Below are positions 34,955 to 43,802 of a DNA stretch of 64,000 nucleotides, piece after piece. The notes under the pieces are model-generated. The model did not search any database. It was not told the DNA's origin and saw only the letters and a list, made by a program, of their open reading frames with translations. Positions within the stretch are counted from its first letter, which is position 1, and each line of letters starts with the position of its first letter. A program made the translations under genes and the position numbers. The DNA is from Flavimobilis soli (GTDB lineage: Bacteria; Actinomycetota; Actinomycetes; Actinomycetales; Cellulomonadaceae): positions 124,001 through 188,000 of the forward strand of contig NZ_PDJH01000001.1 in the NCBI RefSeq assembly GCF_002564025.1, given 5' to 3'.

Positions 34955-36300
34955 CACTGGTGGCGCACGATGCTGCGGTCGACGGGCTCGACCGCTTCCG
35001 CACGCTCGTCGCCAAGCAGCAGCCGACCTGGCCCGACGCGGAAGCGTTGGGCCAGGCGGTCGCTCGCCTCTCGGCGGCACCGCCCCTCGTGGTGCCCGCC
35101 GAGGCGGACCTGCTGACGACGCGACTCGCTGCCGCTGGCCGGGGCGAGGCGTTCCTGCTGCAGGGCGGTGACTGCGCAGAGACGTTCGCCGACGCGCACG
35201 CCGACCGGATCCGCAACAAGATCCGCACGATCCTCCAGATGGCCGTCGTGCTCACGCACGGCGCGAGTACGCCCGTCGTGAAGATGGGCCGCATGGCCGG
35301 CCAGTACGCGAAGCCGCGCAGCTCCGACGAGGAGACGCGCGACGGCGTGACCCTGCCCGCGTACCGCGGCGACATGGTCAACAGCCACGACTTCTCGCCT
35401 GAGGCCCGCCGACCCGACCCGCAGAAGCTGGTCGAGGGCTACGAGATCTCCGCAGCGACGCTCAACGTCCTGCGTGCGTTCACCACCGGCGGCTCCGCAG
35501 ACCTGCGGCGCGTGCACGAGTGGAACCGCGGCTTCATGCGGAACCCCGCCTACTCGCGCTACGAGCGCACGGCCGACGAGATCGACCGCGCGATCCGGTT
35601 CATGGACGCGTGCGGGGCCGACTTCGACGCGCTGCGCACGGTCGAGATGTACGTGAGCCACGAGGCGCTGCTGCTCGACTACGAGCGCGCGCTCACGCGC
35701 GTCGACGCGCGCAGCGGCAAGGCGTACGACACGTCCGGCCACTTCCTGTGGATCGGGGAGCGCACGCGTGACATCGACGGCGCTCACGTCGAGTTCCTGT
35801 CGCACGTCTCCAACCCGATCGGCGTGAAGCTCGGCCCGACGACGTCGCCCGGCGACGCGATCGCGCTCATCGAGAAGCTCAACCCGGCCGGGCGCCCGGG
35901 GCGACTGACGTTCATCACGCGCATGGGGTCCGGTCGCATCCGGGAGGCGCTGCCGCCGCTCGTCGCGGCGGTCCGCGACCACGGCTCGCCCGTGACGTGG
36001 GTGACCGACCCGATGCACGGCAACACGATCACGTCCGACTCGGGCTACAAGACGCGTCGCTTCGACGACGTGCTCGACGAGGTCCGCGGGTTCTTCGAGG
36101 TGCACCGCGCAGCGGGCACCGTCCCTGGCGGCCTGCACGTCGAGCTGACCGGTGACGACGTGACCGAGGTGCTCGGCGGCAGCGAGGAGATCGACGACGC
36201 GGGGCTCGCCCTGCGGTACGAGACGCTCGTCGACCCGCGGCTCAACCACCAGCAGAGCCTCGAGATGGCGTTCCAGGTCGCGGAGATGCTCCGCGCCTGA
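34951..36300 (+). CDS. aroG: 3-deoxy-7-phosphoheptulonate synthase, class II
   Basis: First enzyme of the shikimate pathway; joins phosphoenolpyruvate and erythrose 4-phosphate. The 449 residues are class II type: FLLQGGDCAETFAD, MGRMAGQYAKPRSS, VSHEALLLDYE, SGHFLWIGERTR, GVKLGPTTSP, and the metal/substrate DPMHGNT. The M. tuberculosis homologue is AroG (Rv2178c), also next to a PknL-type kinase. ATGA overlap with pfp. Confidence 0.95.
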   Translation: MTLVAHDAAVDGLDRFRTLVAKQQPTWPDAEALGQAVARLSAAPPLVVPAEADLLTTRLAAAGRGEAFLLQGGDCAETFADAHADRIRNKIRTILQMAVVLTHGASTPVVKMGRMAGQYAKPRSSDEETRDGVTLPAYRGDMVNSHDFSPEARRPDPQKLVEGYEISAATLNVLRAFTTGGSADLRRVHEWNRGFMRNPAYSRYERTADEIDRAIRFMDACGADFDALRTVEMYVSHEALLLDYERALTRVDARSGKAYDTSGHFLWIGERTRDIDGAHVEFLSHVSNPIGVKLGPTTSPGDAIALIEKLNPAGRPGRLTFITRMGSGRIREALPPLVAAVRDHGSPVTWVTDPMHGNTITSDSGYKTRRFDDVLDEVRGFFEVHRAAGTVPGGLHVELTGDDVTEVLGGSEEIDDAGLALRYETLVDPRLNHQQSLEMAFQVAEMLRA

Positions 36301-36309
36301 GGGCAGGAC

Positions 36310-36352
36310 CACGAGGAAGGGACGTCGACGATGTCGGCGTCCCTTCGTCGTG
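36310..36352. terminator. Hairpin terminator after pfp-aroG
   Basis: A 9-bp stem extended by 5 bp beyond a G-G mismatch lies 10 bases past aroG, before the end of the convergent kinase gene. Confidence 0.7.
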
Positions 36353-36434
36353 CCTGGGCGGCGGAACGGTCGCCGAGGCTCGGAGCTCAGCGGGAGCCAG
36401 GGCGGAGCGGCCGCGCGGCCGCTGCCCGGGACCG

Positions 36435-38510
36435 TCAGAAGATCGTCAGCGAGACGGTCGTGCCCTTGGGCACCTCGACGCCCGGGTCGACGCTCTGGAA
36501 GCGCACCTTCCCGAGGAACCCGCCCCACGCGAACTGGTCCTCGGGGACGAGGTCGAACTTCTCGAGCTCGGCGTGCGCCGCGTCGGTGTCCATGCCGCGC
36601 ACGTCGGGCACGGCGACGAGCGGGCGCCCCTTCGACACGGTGATCGTGATGGTGTCCGTCCGCTTGGCCTGCCCGGAGGGCTCGATCGACTGAGCGACCA
36701 CGCGGCCCTCGGGGACGGTCTCCGAGAAGTCCTTCTTGACCTTGACCTTGAGGCCGAGGTCCTTGAGCACGCGGGTCGCGTCCTCCCGGGTCGTGTTGAC
36801 GACCTGCGGGACGGTGACGGGTGCGGGTCCGTCGGAGACGGTGAGCACGACGGGCGTGTAGTGCGGGATCGCCTCGCCACCCTCGTGGGAGACCTTCATG
36901 ACCTGGCCCGCCGGGATCTTGTCGTCGTGGACGCGATCGTCCGGCCCGACGGTGAGGCCGGTGGCCTCGATCGCGGCCGCCGCCTCGTCCCGCGCCATGC
37001 CGACGAGCTTCTCGGGCACGACGAACGTCTCGACGCCGAGCGAGACGACGAGCTCGACGACGCCGCCGCGCTTGATCTCCTGGCCCTCGCCGGGTGTGGT
37101 CTCGACGACCGCGCCCTTCGGGACCGCGTCGTCGTACCTCTCGGTCACCGTGTGCCCGAGGTCGAGGCCCGTGAGCATGTCGACGGCGGCCGCCTGCTCC
37201 TGGCCGGCGAGGCCGGTCGGGACGTTCGTGTAGGCGCCCGGCCCGTAGCCGGTCCACCACACGGTGACGCCGCCAGCGATCGCCGCGAGGAGCACGAGCG
37301 TCAGGACGGCCACGAGCATGCGGTGCCGGCGGCGCTCGCGCGCCTTGACGGGCGTGGCCTCGTCCTCGGCGGTGCCGGGGAGGCCGATGGGCAGGGCGAT
37401 CGTCGTCCCGGACGCGGCGCCCGGGGCGCCCACCGCGAGCGACTGCGTGACGGCGTCCTGCGGGCTCTCCGCGACGGCGGGCTGCTCGCCCGTCGTTGGC
37501 GGGGGCGGGACGGGCGGCAGGCCCGTCTCGCCGGAGGCCTCGGACGCGGAGTCAGGGCTCGCTACGAGCCCCTCGTCGTCCGCGTCGCTGTCCGCGGACG
37601 CGGACGAGGGCGCGGGCGCGGGCGTGTACTGGGCCCGGCGGTCGAGGTCGCTCGGGTCGAGGCTCGCGCGTGTGCGTCGCACGAGGTCGAGCGCAGCGGT
37701 CGCGTCGGTGGGGCGGTCCTCGGGGGGGCGCGCGGCGAGCGCGCACACGAGCTCGTCGATCTCCTGCGGGAGCCAGCTCACGAGGGACGACGGCGCGGGG
37801 ATGTCGGTGTTGACGTGCTTGTACGCGACCTGGATCGGCGTCTCGCCGGTGTGGGGCTGGCGGCCCGTGAGCATCTCGAAGAGGAGGATGCCGACGGCGT
37901 AGACGTCGGTCCGCGCGTCGCACGTGCCCGTGAGGATGATCTCAGGAGCGAGATACGCGACCGTGCCGAACACCGTGCCGGTCGCCGTTGACGTCACCTC
38001 GGTGACGGCGCGCGCGAGGCCGAAGTCCGCGACCTTGACGCGGCCGTCCTCGGCGATGAGCACGTTCTCCGGCTTGATGTCGCGGTGCACGAGGTTGGTG
38101 CGGTGCGCGGTCGCGAGCGCGTCGAGCACGGACTCGACGATCGAGAAGGCGCGGCGCACCTGGAGGGCGCCCTCGGTCACGAGCGCATGGCGCAGGTTGG
38201 TCCCGTCGATGAACTCCATCGTCAGGTAGCTCGTCTCGCCGTCGAGCCCCTGGTCGTAGACGGCGACGAGGCCCGGGTGGGTGAGGCGGGCTGCTGCTCG
38301 CGCCTCGCGACGGAAGCGCGAGATGAAGTCGGCGCCGTCAGCGCCGTCAGCCAGGTGCGGGTGCATGACCTTGAGAGCGACGTCCCGGTCGAGCCTGCGG
38401 TCGGTGGCGAGATAGACCGTCGCCATGCCTCCGCGGGCGATCCTGGACACGACGCGGTAGCGCCCGTCGACGAGCTTGCCGACGAGCGGATCGGTCAGAG
38501 TGGCTCCCAC
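36435..38510 (-). CDS. Ser/Thr protein kinase with four PASTA domains (PknB/PknL-like)
   Basis: A 691-residue transmembrane kinase. The N-terminal kinase domain is intact: IARGGMATVYLA, DVALKVM (ATP Lys), HRDIKPENVL, ADFGLARA and GTVAYLAPEI. A Pro/Ser/Ala-rich juxtamembrane region leads to a membrane helix near 400-420 (VAVLTLVLLAAIAGGVTVWW). About four extracellular PASTA repeats follow, which in other kinases bind peptidoglycan fragments. The position next to an Rv2175c homologue and aroG matches M. tuberculosis pknL, which as I recall lacks PASTA repeats. GTG start; divergent from the Rv2175c gene by 86 bases. Confidence 0.93.
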   Translation of the reverse strand: MGATLTDPLVGKLVDGRYRVVSRIARGGMATVYLATDRRLDRDVALKVMHPHLADGADGADFISRFRREARAAARLTHPGLVAVYDQGLDGETSYLTMEFIDGTNLRHALVTEGALQVRRAFSIVESVLDALATAHRTNLVHRDIKPENVLIAEDGRVKVADFGLARAVTEVTSTATGTVFGTVAYLAPEIILTGTCDARTDVYAVGILLFEMLTGRQPHTGETPIQVAYKHVNTDIPAPSSLVSWLPQEIDELVCALAARPPEDRPTDATAALDLVRRTRASLDPSDLDRRAQYTPAPAPSSASADSDADDEGLVASPDSASEASGETGLPPVPPPPTTGEQPAVAESPQDAVTQSLAVGAPGAASGTTIALPIGLPGTAEDEATPVKARERRRHRMLVAVLTLVLLAAIAGGVTVWWTGYGPGAYTNVPTGLAGQEQAAAVDMLTGLDLGHTVTERYDDAVPKGAVVETTPGEGQEIKRGGVVELVVSLGVETFVVPEKLVGMARDEAAAAIEATGLTVGPDDRVHDDKIPAGQVMKVSHEGGEAIPHYTPVVLTVSDGPAPVTVPQVVNTTREDATRVLKDLGLKVKVKKDFSETVPEGRVVAQSIEPSGQAKRTDTITITVSKGRPLVAVPDVRGMDTDAAHAELEKFDLVPEDQFAWGGFLGKVRFQSVDPGVEVPKGTTVSLTIF

Positions 38511-38584
38511 GCCTGCGAGTCTAGGCGGCTGGGTGTGATGAAGCCGTGAAGCGACGCGGCACGTCGGTCGAGGCCTCGTGCGTC

Positions 38585-38590
38585 TACGGT
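38585..38590 (+). promoter_or_regulatory. Leaderless -10 box for the Rv2175c homologue
   Basis: TACGGT ends 6 bases before the ATG at 38597. Confidence 0.5.
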
Positions 38591-38596
38591 TGGCAC

Positions 38597-39004
38597 ATGA
38601 ACGGAACTGACCCCGTGGGCGAGTGGCTCACAGTCCCTGACGTCGCCGAGCTCCTCGGGACGGACATCAGCAAGGTCCGCGGACTGCTGCACGAGCGCAA
38701 GATCGTCGGCGTGAAGCGCGGGGAGCGGTCGATCTTCCAGGTGCCCGCGCGGTTCTTCGTGCCGGCGCACATGGCGAACCCGGCCGACGTCGGCCCGGCC
38801 CCCGAGAACCCCGAGGACGTCAAGCACGTCGTGCTCGCGGCGCTGCCCGGCACGTTCGTCGTGCTGACCGACCTGGGCTTCTCGGACGAGGAGATCATCG
38901 ACTGGCTGTTCACGGTCGAGGACTCGATCGGCGTCGCGCCGATCGAGGCGCTCCACCAGGGCCGCAAGTCCGAGGTGCGACGGGTCGCCCAGGCGCTCCT
39001 GTGA
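38597..39004 (+). CDS. Rv2175c-family DNA-binding protein
   Basis: The 135-residue protein has an N-terminal winged-helix/excisionase-like part (WLTVPDVAELLGTDISKVRGLLHERKI) and a C-terminal antitoxin-like helical domain (EEIIDWLFTVEDSIGVAPIEAL). In M. tuberculosis Rv2175c binds DNA and is phosphorylated by PknL; here the gene is divergent from a PknL-position kinase, supporting the same pairing. The ATG at 38597 is preceded by a TACGGT box at 6 bases and no Shine-Dalgarno, so it is probably leaderless. Confidence 0.9.
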   Translation: MNGTDPVGEWLTVPDVAELLGTDISKVRGLLHERKIVGVKRGERSIFQVPARFFVPAHMANPADVGPAPENPEDVKHVVLAALPGTFVVLTDLGFSDEEIIDWLFTVEDSIGVAPIEALHQGRKSEVRRVAQALL

Positions 39005-39011
39005 CGTAAGG

Positions 39012-39034
39012 GCGCCGCGCCTCAGGCGCGGCGC
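39012..39034. terminator. Bidirectional terminator overlapping the idsA stop
   Basis: A perfect 10-bp stem with a TCA loop; the loop is the idsA stop codon read on the minus strand. Confidence 0.7.
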
Positions 39035-40128
39035 TCGACGGCCGCGTAGCCGAGCGCGCGCAGCATCGACGCAGGCTCGGTGTCGAGCTCGAGCGAGTCG
39101 AGAGCGCCGAAGGCCTGGTCGCTCAGGTCCTGCACGAGGTGCTCGACGTAGGACAGGGCGCCGGTGCGCTCGAAGATCTCGCGCAGCGACGCGACCTCGG
39201 CGTCAGTGAGGGTCTCGGCGCCGAGCGCGCCGCGCAGCTCGGCCTCCTCGGCGGGCGTCGCGCCCGCCAGCGCGCGGGCGAGCATGACGGTGCGCTTGCC
39301 CTCGCGCAGGTCGTCGCCTGCTGGCTTTCCGGTGACGGCGGGGTCTCCGAAGACGCCGAGGACGTCGTCGCGCAGCTGGAAGGCCTCGCCGAGCGGCAGG
39401 CCGAAGCGGCGGACGGCGTCGAGCCGCGTCTCGTCGGCGCCTGCGGCTGCGGCGCCAAGGGTGAGCGGGTGCTCGACGGAGTAGCGGGCGGACTTGGCGC
39501 GGATGACGGCGCGGGCGCGGCGCTCGGCCTCGGCCGCGTTCTCGGTCCAGGGGCTCACCTGGTTGAGGACGTCGAGGTACTGGCCGATCGTGACCTCGGT
39601 GCGCATCTCGGAGTAGATCGCGTGGACGGGTGCGTAGACGTCGTCGGGCAGGTGCGTGAGGGCGTCGACGAGCTGGTCGTCGCTCGCGACGAGCGCGAGG
39701 TCGCCGAGCAGGACGGCGGCGGAGAGCCCGAACTGGTTCGAGTCGCCGGGCCAGCCCTGCGCGCGGTGGACCCGCGCGAAGTGGACGTGTGCCGTCGGGT
39801 GGCCGCGGCGGGTGTCGGACTTGTCCATGACGTCGTCGTGGAAGAGCGCGGCGGCCTGGAAGAGCTCGAGGCTCGCGCCGATGCGCAGGACTCCCTCGCG
39901 CTCGGGGGCGTCGAGCGTGCCGCCGTGTCCGCGCCACGCCCAGTAGGCGAAGGCGGCGCGCAGGCGCTTGCCGCCGGAGAGCATGCGCGCCATCGCGTCG
40001 TAGAGGGGGAGCGCCTCGGGTCCGTGCGCGGCCTCGTGGTCGAACCGTGCGGAGGTCAGGTAGTCGGCGACGATCTCGTCGACGCGGGGGCGTACGTCTT
40101 CGCGGTCCACGAGGGCGAGGGTGCTCAT
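39022..40128 (-). CDS. idsA: Polyprenyl diphosphate synthase (IdsA/GGPP synthase-like)
   Basis: Makes isoprenoid diphosphates by adding isopentenyl units. The 368 residues have the first aspartate-rich motif DDVMD followed by the RRGHPT basic site. The second aspartate-rich motif is in FQLRDDVLGVFGD, followed by the GKPAGDDLREGKRT segment. Chain length cannot be fixed from this. ATG at 40128 lies 6 bases from a TAGTGT box. The M. tuberculosis counterpart by order is idsA2 (Rv2173). Confidence 0.92.
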   Translation of the reverse strand: MSTLALVDREDVRPRVDEIVADYLTSARFDHEAAHGPEALPLYDAMARMLSGGKRLRAAFAYWAWRGHGGTLDAPEREGVLRIGASLELFQAAALFHDDVMDKSDTRRGHPTAHVHFARVHRAQGWPGDSNQFGLSAAVLLGDLALVASDDQLVDALTHLPDDVYAPVHAIYSEMRTEVTIGQYLDVLNQVSPWTENAAEAERRARAVIRAKSARYSVEHPLTLGAAAAGADETRLDAVRRFGLPLGEAFQLRDDVLGVFGDPAVTGKPAGDDLREGKRTVMLARALAGATPAEEAELRGALGAETLTDAEVASLREIFERTGALSYVEHLVQDLSDQAFGALDSLELDTEPASMLRALGYAAVERRA

Positions 40129-40134
40129 GCGTCC

Positions 40135-40140
40135 ACACTA
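40135..40140 (-). promoter_or_regulatory. Leaderless -10 box for idsA
   Basis: TAGTGT on the minus strand is followed by 6 bases and then the idsA ATG. Confidence 0.55.
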
Positions 40141-40271
40141 GCCGCGAGACCTGCCGGAACAGGGCCCGACGTCGTTACTCACCTGCCCACAGGCGTGCAG
40201 GCGGGGGAGCGGCGTCCACGGTCGCGCCACGTCCCGCGCGAGGCGCGGGCGCGCCGCGGTCACCTGGGGTC

Positions 40272-41354
40272 ATGACGACCCCCAAGACGATCCGCGCGAG
40301 CGAGCCCCGTGAGCTCCTCGCCCTCATCCCTTTCCAGCTCGGCTTCCACCCGACCGACTCGGTCGTGCTCGTGAGCCTGCGGCCGCCGCGCAGGCGCGTC
40401 GGCATGATGGCGCGCGCCGACGTCGTCGACCTCGCCGCCGACGGGATGGGGGAGCAGCTCTCCCGCAACCTGACCGCGCACCTGGCGTCGGACGGCGCCG
40501 TGGGCGCGGTCCTCGTCCTCTACACGGACGACGTCGAGGGCGGGATCGAGGACCTGGCGACGACGGCGGTGCGGCGGCTGGCCGACGCCGTCTCGGAGGC
40601 GGCGCCCGTCGACGGGCTGTGGGCGGTGACCGGGTCGGGGTACCACCGGCTCTCGTCGGCGCTCGACGTCGTCGAGTCGTTCCCGATCGACGACCTCGCC
40701 GGCTCGCAGGTGGGGTCCGAGATGGTCTTCCTCGGGTCGGCGGTCGCGAAGAACCGGGCTGCGCTCGGTCGCCTGCCGGTCGCCCCGGCTCAGTCGCGTC
40801 GTACGGCCGAACGTGCGGCGCGGGATTGGCGGGCGCGGCGCACCGAGCCCGGCTGGTGCGAGGAGTCGGTACGGCTGTGGCGCCGCGAGCAGCGACGCGA
40901 CGCCCGCTCCGGTTCCGGGCGCCCGACCGCGTGGGGCCGCCTCGCCGCCGCGCTCGAGGACGTGACGGTGCGCGACGCCGTCCTCATCTCGCTCGTGCCC
41001 GAGGCGGACGGCTTCCCGGACGTCTCGTACGGCACGGCGCTCGACGACGAGCGCGTCGCGTGGGCGATCTCGGCGATCGTCGACCCGACCGTCGGCGTCC
41101 CGCCGACGCCCGAGGTGTGCGAGCCTTCGCGCGCGCTGCTCAAGCACGTCGCTGCGCACTCGCGCGACGGCTCGCCCGGTGCGCTCACGCTGCTCGGCGT
41201 CATCGCGTGGTGGGAGGGCGGCGGCGCCGAGGCGCGGATCTGGATCGACCGGGCGCTCGAGGTCGAGCCCGGGTACCGCCTCGCGCTGCTCGTCTCGCAG
41301 GCGCTCGACGCCGGGATGCCGCCCGGGTGGGTGCGCGCGAGGCGCGCGGGCTGA
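40272..41354 (+). CDS. DUF4192 domain-containing protein
   Basis: The 360-residue protein opens with the DUF4192 signature SEPRELLALIPFQLGFHPTDSVVLVSL and continues with GAVLVLYTDD and DGLWAVTGSGYHRLSS segments. The C-terminal third is TPR-like (LTLLGVIAWWEGGGAEARIWIDRALEVEPGYRLALL). Function is unknown; the family is confined to actinobacteria. ATG at 40272 is preferred over upstream in-frame starts because the domain begins right there. Confidence 0.88.
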   Translation: MTTPKTIRASEPRELLALIPFQLGFHPTDSVVLVSLRPPRRRVGMMARADVVDLAADGMGEQLSRNLTAHLASDGAVGAVLVLYTDDVEGGIEDLATTAVRRLADAVSEAAPVDGLWAVTGSGYHRLSSALDVVESFPIDDLAGSQVGSEMVFLGSAVAKNRAALGRLPVAPAQSRRTAERAARDWRARRTEPGWCEESVRLWRREQRRDARSGSGRPTAWGRLAAALEDVTVRDAVLISLVPEADGFPDVSYGTALDDERVAWAISAIVDPTVGVPPTPEVCEPSRALLKHVAAHSRDGSPGALTLLGVIAWWEGGGAEARIWIDRALEVEPGYRLALLVSQALDAGMPPGWVRARRAG

Positions 41355-41473
41355 GCTCGCGGTCCGGGGCCTGGGCGGCATCCCGGCAGGTCGGCGGGGA
41401 AATCGCCCCGACGGGTCGCCGCAGTCGGGGCGGGGGGGCCCGCAACGCGGGAATATCGGCGCTGTCGTGGGGG

Positions 41474-41489
41474 TTGACGTCTGCGTCAA
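41474..41489. promoter_or_regulatory. Palindrome upstream of sigA
   Basis: TTGACG and CGTCAA face each other across TCTG, 58 bases before the sigA -10 box. It could be an operator, or the TTGACG could be a -35 of a second promoter, but no matching -10 is evident. Confidence 0.4.
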
Positions 41490-41511
41490 AGCGCCCAGCA
41501 CGCAGCTCGAC

Positions 41512-41527
41512 GGGCCCTTCGGGGCCC
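41512..41527. other. GGGCCC hairpin with UUCG tetraloop
   Basis: A 6-bp GGGCCC stem closed by TTCG with C-G closing pair lies 20 bases before the sigA -10 box. As RNA it is a classic extra-stable tetraloop, possibly terminating upstream transcription. Confidence 0.5.
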
Positions 41528-41547
41528 ACGATCCGGGTGCCTCGGGC

Positions 41548-41553
41548 TATAAT
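41548..41553 (+). promoter_or_regulatory. Consensus -10 box of sigA
   Basis: An exact TATAAT, rare in this GC-rich sequence, 81 bases before the sigA GTG. The hexamer at the ideal -35 distance (CCCACG) does not match consensus. Confidence 0.65.
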
Positions 41554-41634
41554 GGTAGGTAGCGACGCCCGCACGAAACACAGCGGGATACCGCGCCTGC
41601 CCCACTTCCTGTGCTCCATGCCGAAAGGTCTTCT

Positions 41635-43173
41635 GTGGCGTCCACACCTTCGAATCCCGCACTTCCGCGCGAGTTCGAGCACCCTGCTCTGCAGGATATC
41701 GTCCGCCGTGGCTCCGGTGCTGGCAGCATCGACGCCGAGAGCTTCCGCGAGGCCTGCGAGGCTGCTGGCGTCGCAGACGCGAAGCGGCTCAAGGCCATCT
41801 ACCGCGCGCTCGCGATGATCGGCATCGAGGTGGCCATGCCGGTCGCCCCGGCCAAGGTTGCCGCTGCCGCGTCCCCGCGTGCGACGTCGACGACGGCTCG
41901 CGCGACCAAGTCCACCGCCGCCAAGGCGCCGGCGAAGTCCACGGCCAAGAAGACGACCGCCAAGAAGGCGGCCGTCGCCGAGCCTGAGGTCGAGCCCGAG
42001 ATCGAGGACCTCGGCGACGCGCTCGAGCCTGACATCGTCGAGGAGGCGCCCGCCAAGGCGCCTCGCGCCGCTGCGAAGAAGACGACGCGCTCGCGCGCCA
42101 AGAAGGTCGACCCGGTCGAGGAGGCCGCAGCGGCTCCCGACGAGGAGCCCGAGGCCGACGAGCCCGCCAAGAAGGACGACGCTCCCGAGGACGGCGCGTC
42201 GGGCTTCGTCTACTCCGACGCGGACGACGACGACGCTCCGGCCCAGCAGGTCGTGACCGCTGGCGCGACCGCCGACCCGGTCAAGGACTACCTCAAGCAG
42301 ATCGGTAAGGTCGCGCTCCTCAACGCGGAGCAGGAGGTCGACCTGGCCAAGCGCATCGAGGCCGGCCTCTTCGCCGAGGAGAAGCTCGCCCAGGGCGGGG
42401 ACATCGACCCCAAGCACCGTCGCGAGCTCGAGTGGATCGCGGGCGACGGCCGTCGCGCGAAGAACCACCTTCTCGAGGCCAACCTGCGTCTCGTCGTCTC
42501 GCTCGCCAAGCGCTACACCGGTCGCGGCATGCTCTTCCTGGACCTGATCCAGGAGGGCAACCTCGGTCTGATCCGCGCGGTCGAGAAGTTCGACTACACC
42601 AAGGGCTACAAGTTCTCGACCTACGCGACGTGGTGGATCCGTCAGGCGATCACCCGCGCGATGGCCGACCAGGCCCGCACCATCCGTATCCCGGTGCACA
42701 TGGTCGAGGTCATCAACAAGCTTGCGCGCGTCCAGCGCCAGATGCTCCAGGACCTGGGCCGCGAGCCCACGCCGGAGGAGCTGGCCAAGGAGCTCGACAT
42801 GACGCCCGAGAAGGTCGTCGAGGTCCAGAAGTACGGCCGCGAGCCGATCTCGCTGCACACCCCGCTCGGCGAGGACGGCGACTCCGAGTTCGGTGACCTC
42901 ATCGAGGACTCCGAGGCGGTCGTCCCGGCGGACGCGGTGAGCTTCACGCTCCTGCAGGAGCAGCTGCACCAGGTTCTCGACACGCTCTCCGAGCGTGAGG
43001 CTGGCGTCGTGTCCATGCGCTTCGGCCTGTCCGACGGGCAGCCCAAGACGCTCGACGAGATCGGCAAGGTCTACGGGGTCACCCGTGAGCGCATCCGCCA
43101 GATCGAGTCCAAGACGATGTCGAAGCTGCGCCACCCGAGCCGTTCGCAGGTGCTGCGCGACTACCTCGACTGA
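41635..43173 (+). CDS. sigA: Principal RNA polymerase sigma factor
   Basis: Housekeeping sigma-70 factor, 512 residues. An N-terminal region 1.1-like domain precedes an Ala/Lys-rich and then acidic linker typical of HrdB/SigA. Conserved regions 1.2-4.2 follow: [31 protein letters not shown], region 2 ([36 protein letters not shown]), region 3 ([13 protein letters not shown]) and region 4 ending with the helix-turn-helix [23 protein letters not shown] at 41635 has AAAGG at 7 bases. Confidence 0.97.
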   Translation: MASTPSNPALPREFEHPALQDIVRRGSGAGSIDAESFREACEAAGVADAKRLKAIYRALAMIGIEVAMPVAPAKVAAAASPRATSTTARATKSTAAKAPAKSTAKKTTAKKAAVAEPEVEPEIEDLGDALEPDIVEEAPAKAPRAAAKKTTRSRAKKVDPVEEAAAAPDEEPEADEPAKKDDAPEDGASGFVYSDADDDDAPAQQVVTAGATADPVKDYLKQIGKVALLNAEQEVDLAKRIEAGLFAEEKLAQGGDIDPKHRRELEWIAGDGRRAKNHLLEANLRLVVSLAKRYTGRGMLFLDLIQEGNLGLIRAVEKFDYTKGYKFSTYATWWIRQAITRAMADQARTIRIPVHMVEVINKLARVQRQMLQDLGREPTPEELAKELDMTPEKVVEVQKYGREPISLHTPLGEDGDSEFGDLIEDSEAVVPADAVSFTLLQEQLHQVLDTLSEREAGVVSMRFGLSDGQPKTLDEIGKVYGVTRERIRQIESKTMSKLRHPSRSQVLRDYLD

Positions 43174-43192
43174 GCACCCGTTCGACAGCGTC

Positions 43193-43226
43193 CCGACGGC
43201 GCCCGCCACACGGCGGGCGCCGTCGG
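43193..43226 (+). terminator. Terminator after sigA
   Basis: A perfect 15-bp stem with an ACAC loop begins 20 bases past the stop. Confidence 0.85.
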
Positions 43227-43351
43227 CGTATCTGGACTCGGCCGCGGCGCACGTTCGTGGCCGCAGGCGACCAGCGCAGCCCTGCGCCGCCGCGGCTCTG
43301 ACGGGCGCGCCGCTCAGACCGGCGCGCCGCCGTCGTCGTCCCGGACATGAC

Positions 43352-43388
43352 AGAAGGACCCCCGCAGCGGTGGTGCGGGGGTCCTTCT
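43352..43388 (-). terminator. Terminator after the DUF7455 gene
   Basis: A perfect 15-bp stem with a 7-base loop (GCGGTGG), downstream of the small minus-strand gene. Confidence 0.8.
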
Positions 43389-43432
43389 CGTCTAGGGGGC
43401 CGCACGCGGGGCTCGCCGCGCGCTGGGCCGGA

Positions 43433-43657
43433 TCAGTGCTGGGCTGCGCCCGCGCCTGCGCCGTGCTCCTCGAGGAGACGGTCGGTCTCGTCCTGGATCT
43501 CTACCGCGATCTCGGAGTACTTGGCGGCGTGCTCACGGGAGTGGTGCGCGCAGAAGAGGAGCTCGCCGACGGGCAGGGTGACCCGCACGTAGGCCTGAGC
43601 GCCGCACCGGTCACAACGGTCAGCCACGGTGAGAGGGGTGGTCGTCGTCATGTTCAT
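43433..43657 (-). CDS. DUF7455-type small protein with zinc-ribbon-like cysteines
   Basis: A 74-residue protein with CDRCGAQAYVRVTLPVGELLFCAHH, a C-x2-C...C-x2-H pattern suggesting one bound zinc. Such proteins are regularly found beside the principal sigma gene and parE in actinobacteria, as here, but have no assigned role that I know. ATG at 43657 or 43651 is possible; neither has a strong Shine-Dalgarno. Divergent from parE. Confidence 0.82.
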   Translation of the reverse strand: MNMTTTTPLTVADRCDRCGAQAYVRVTLPVGELLFCAHHSREHAAKYSEIAVEIQDETDRLLEEHGAGAGAAQH

Positions 43658-43802
43658 GGGTCCAGTCAACCAGAGCAACAGCGTCAGGCCCGGGTGAATC
43701 CGGGGATATTCGCCAGCGGCGTACATGACGCCCCTCACGTCTTGCCGTCTGGACGGCGCGGGTACGCGGATCACGGCGCCGCACCACCTACAGTAGGGAA
43801 CC

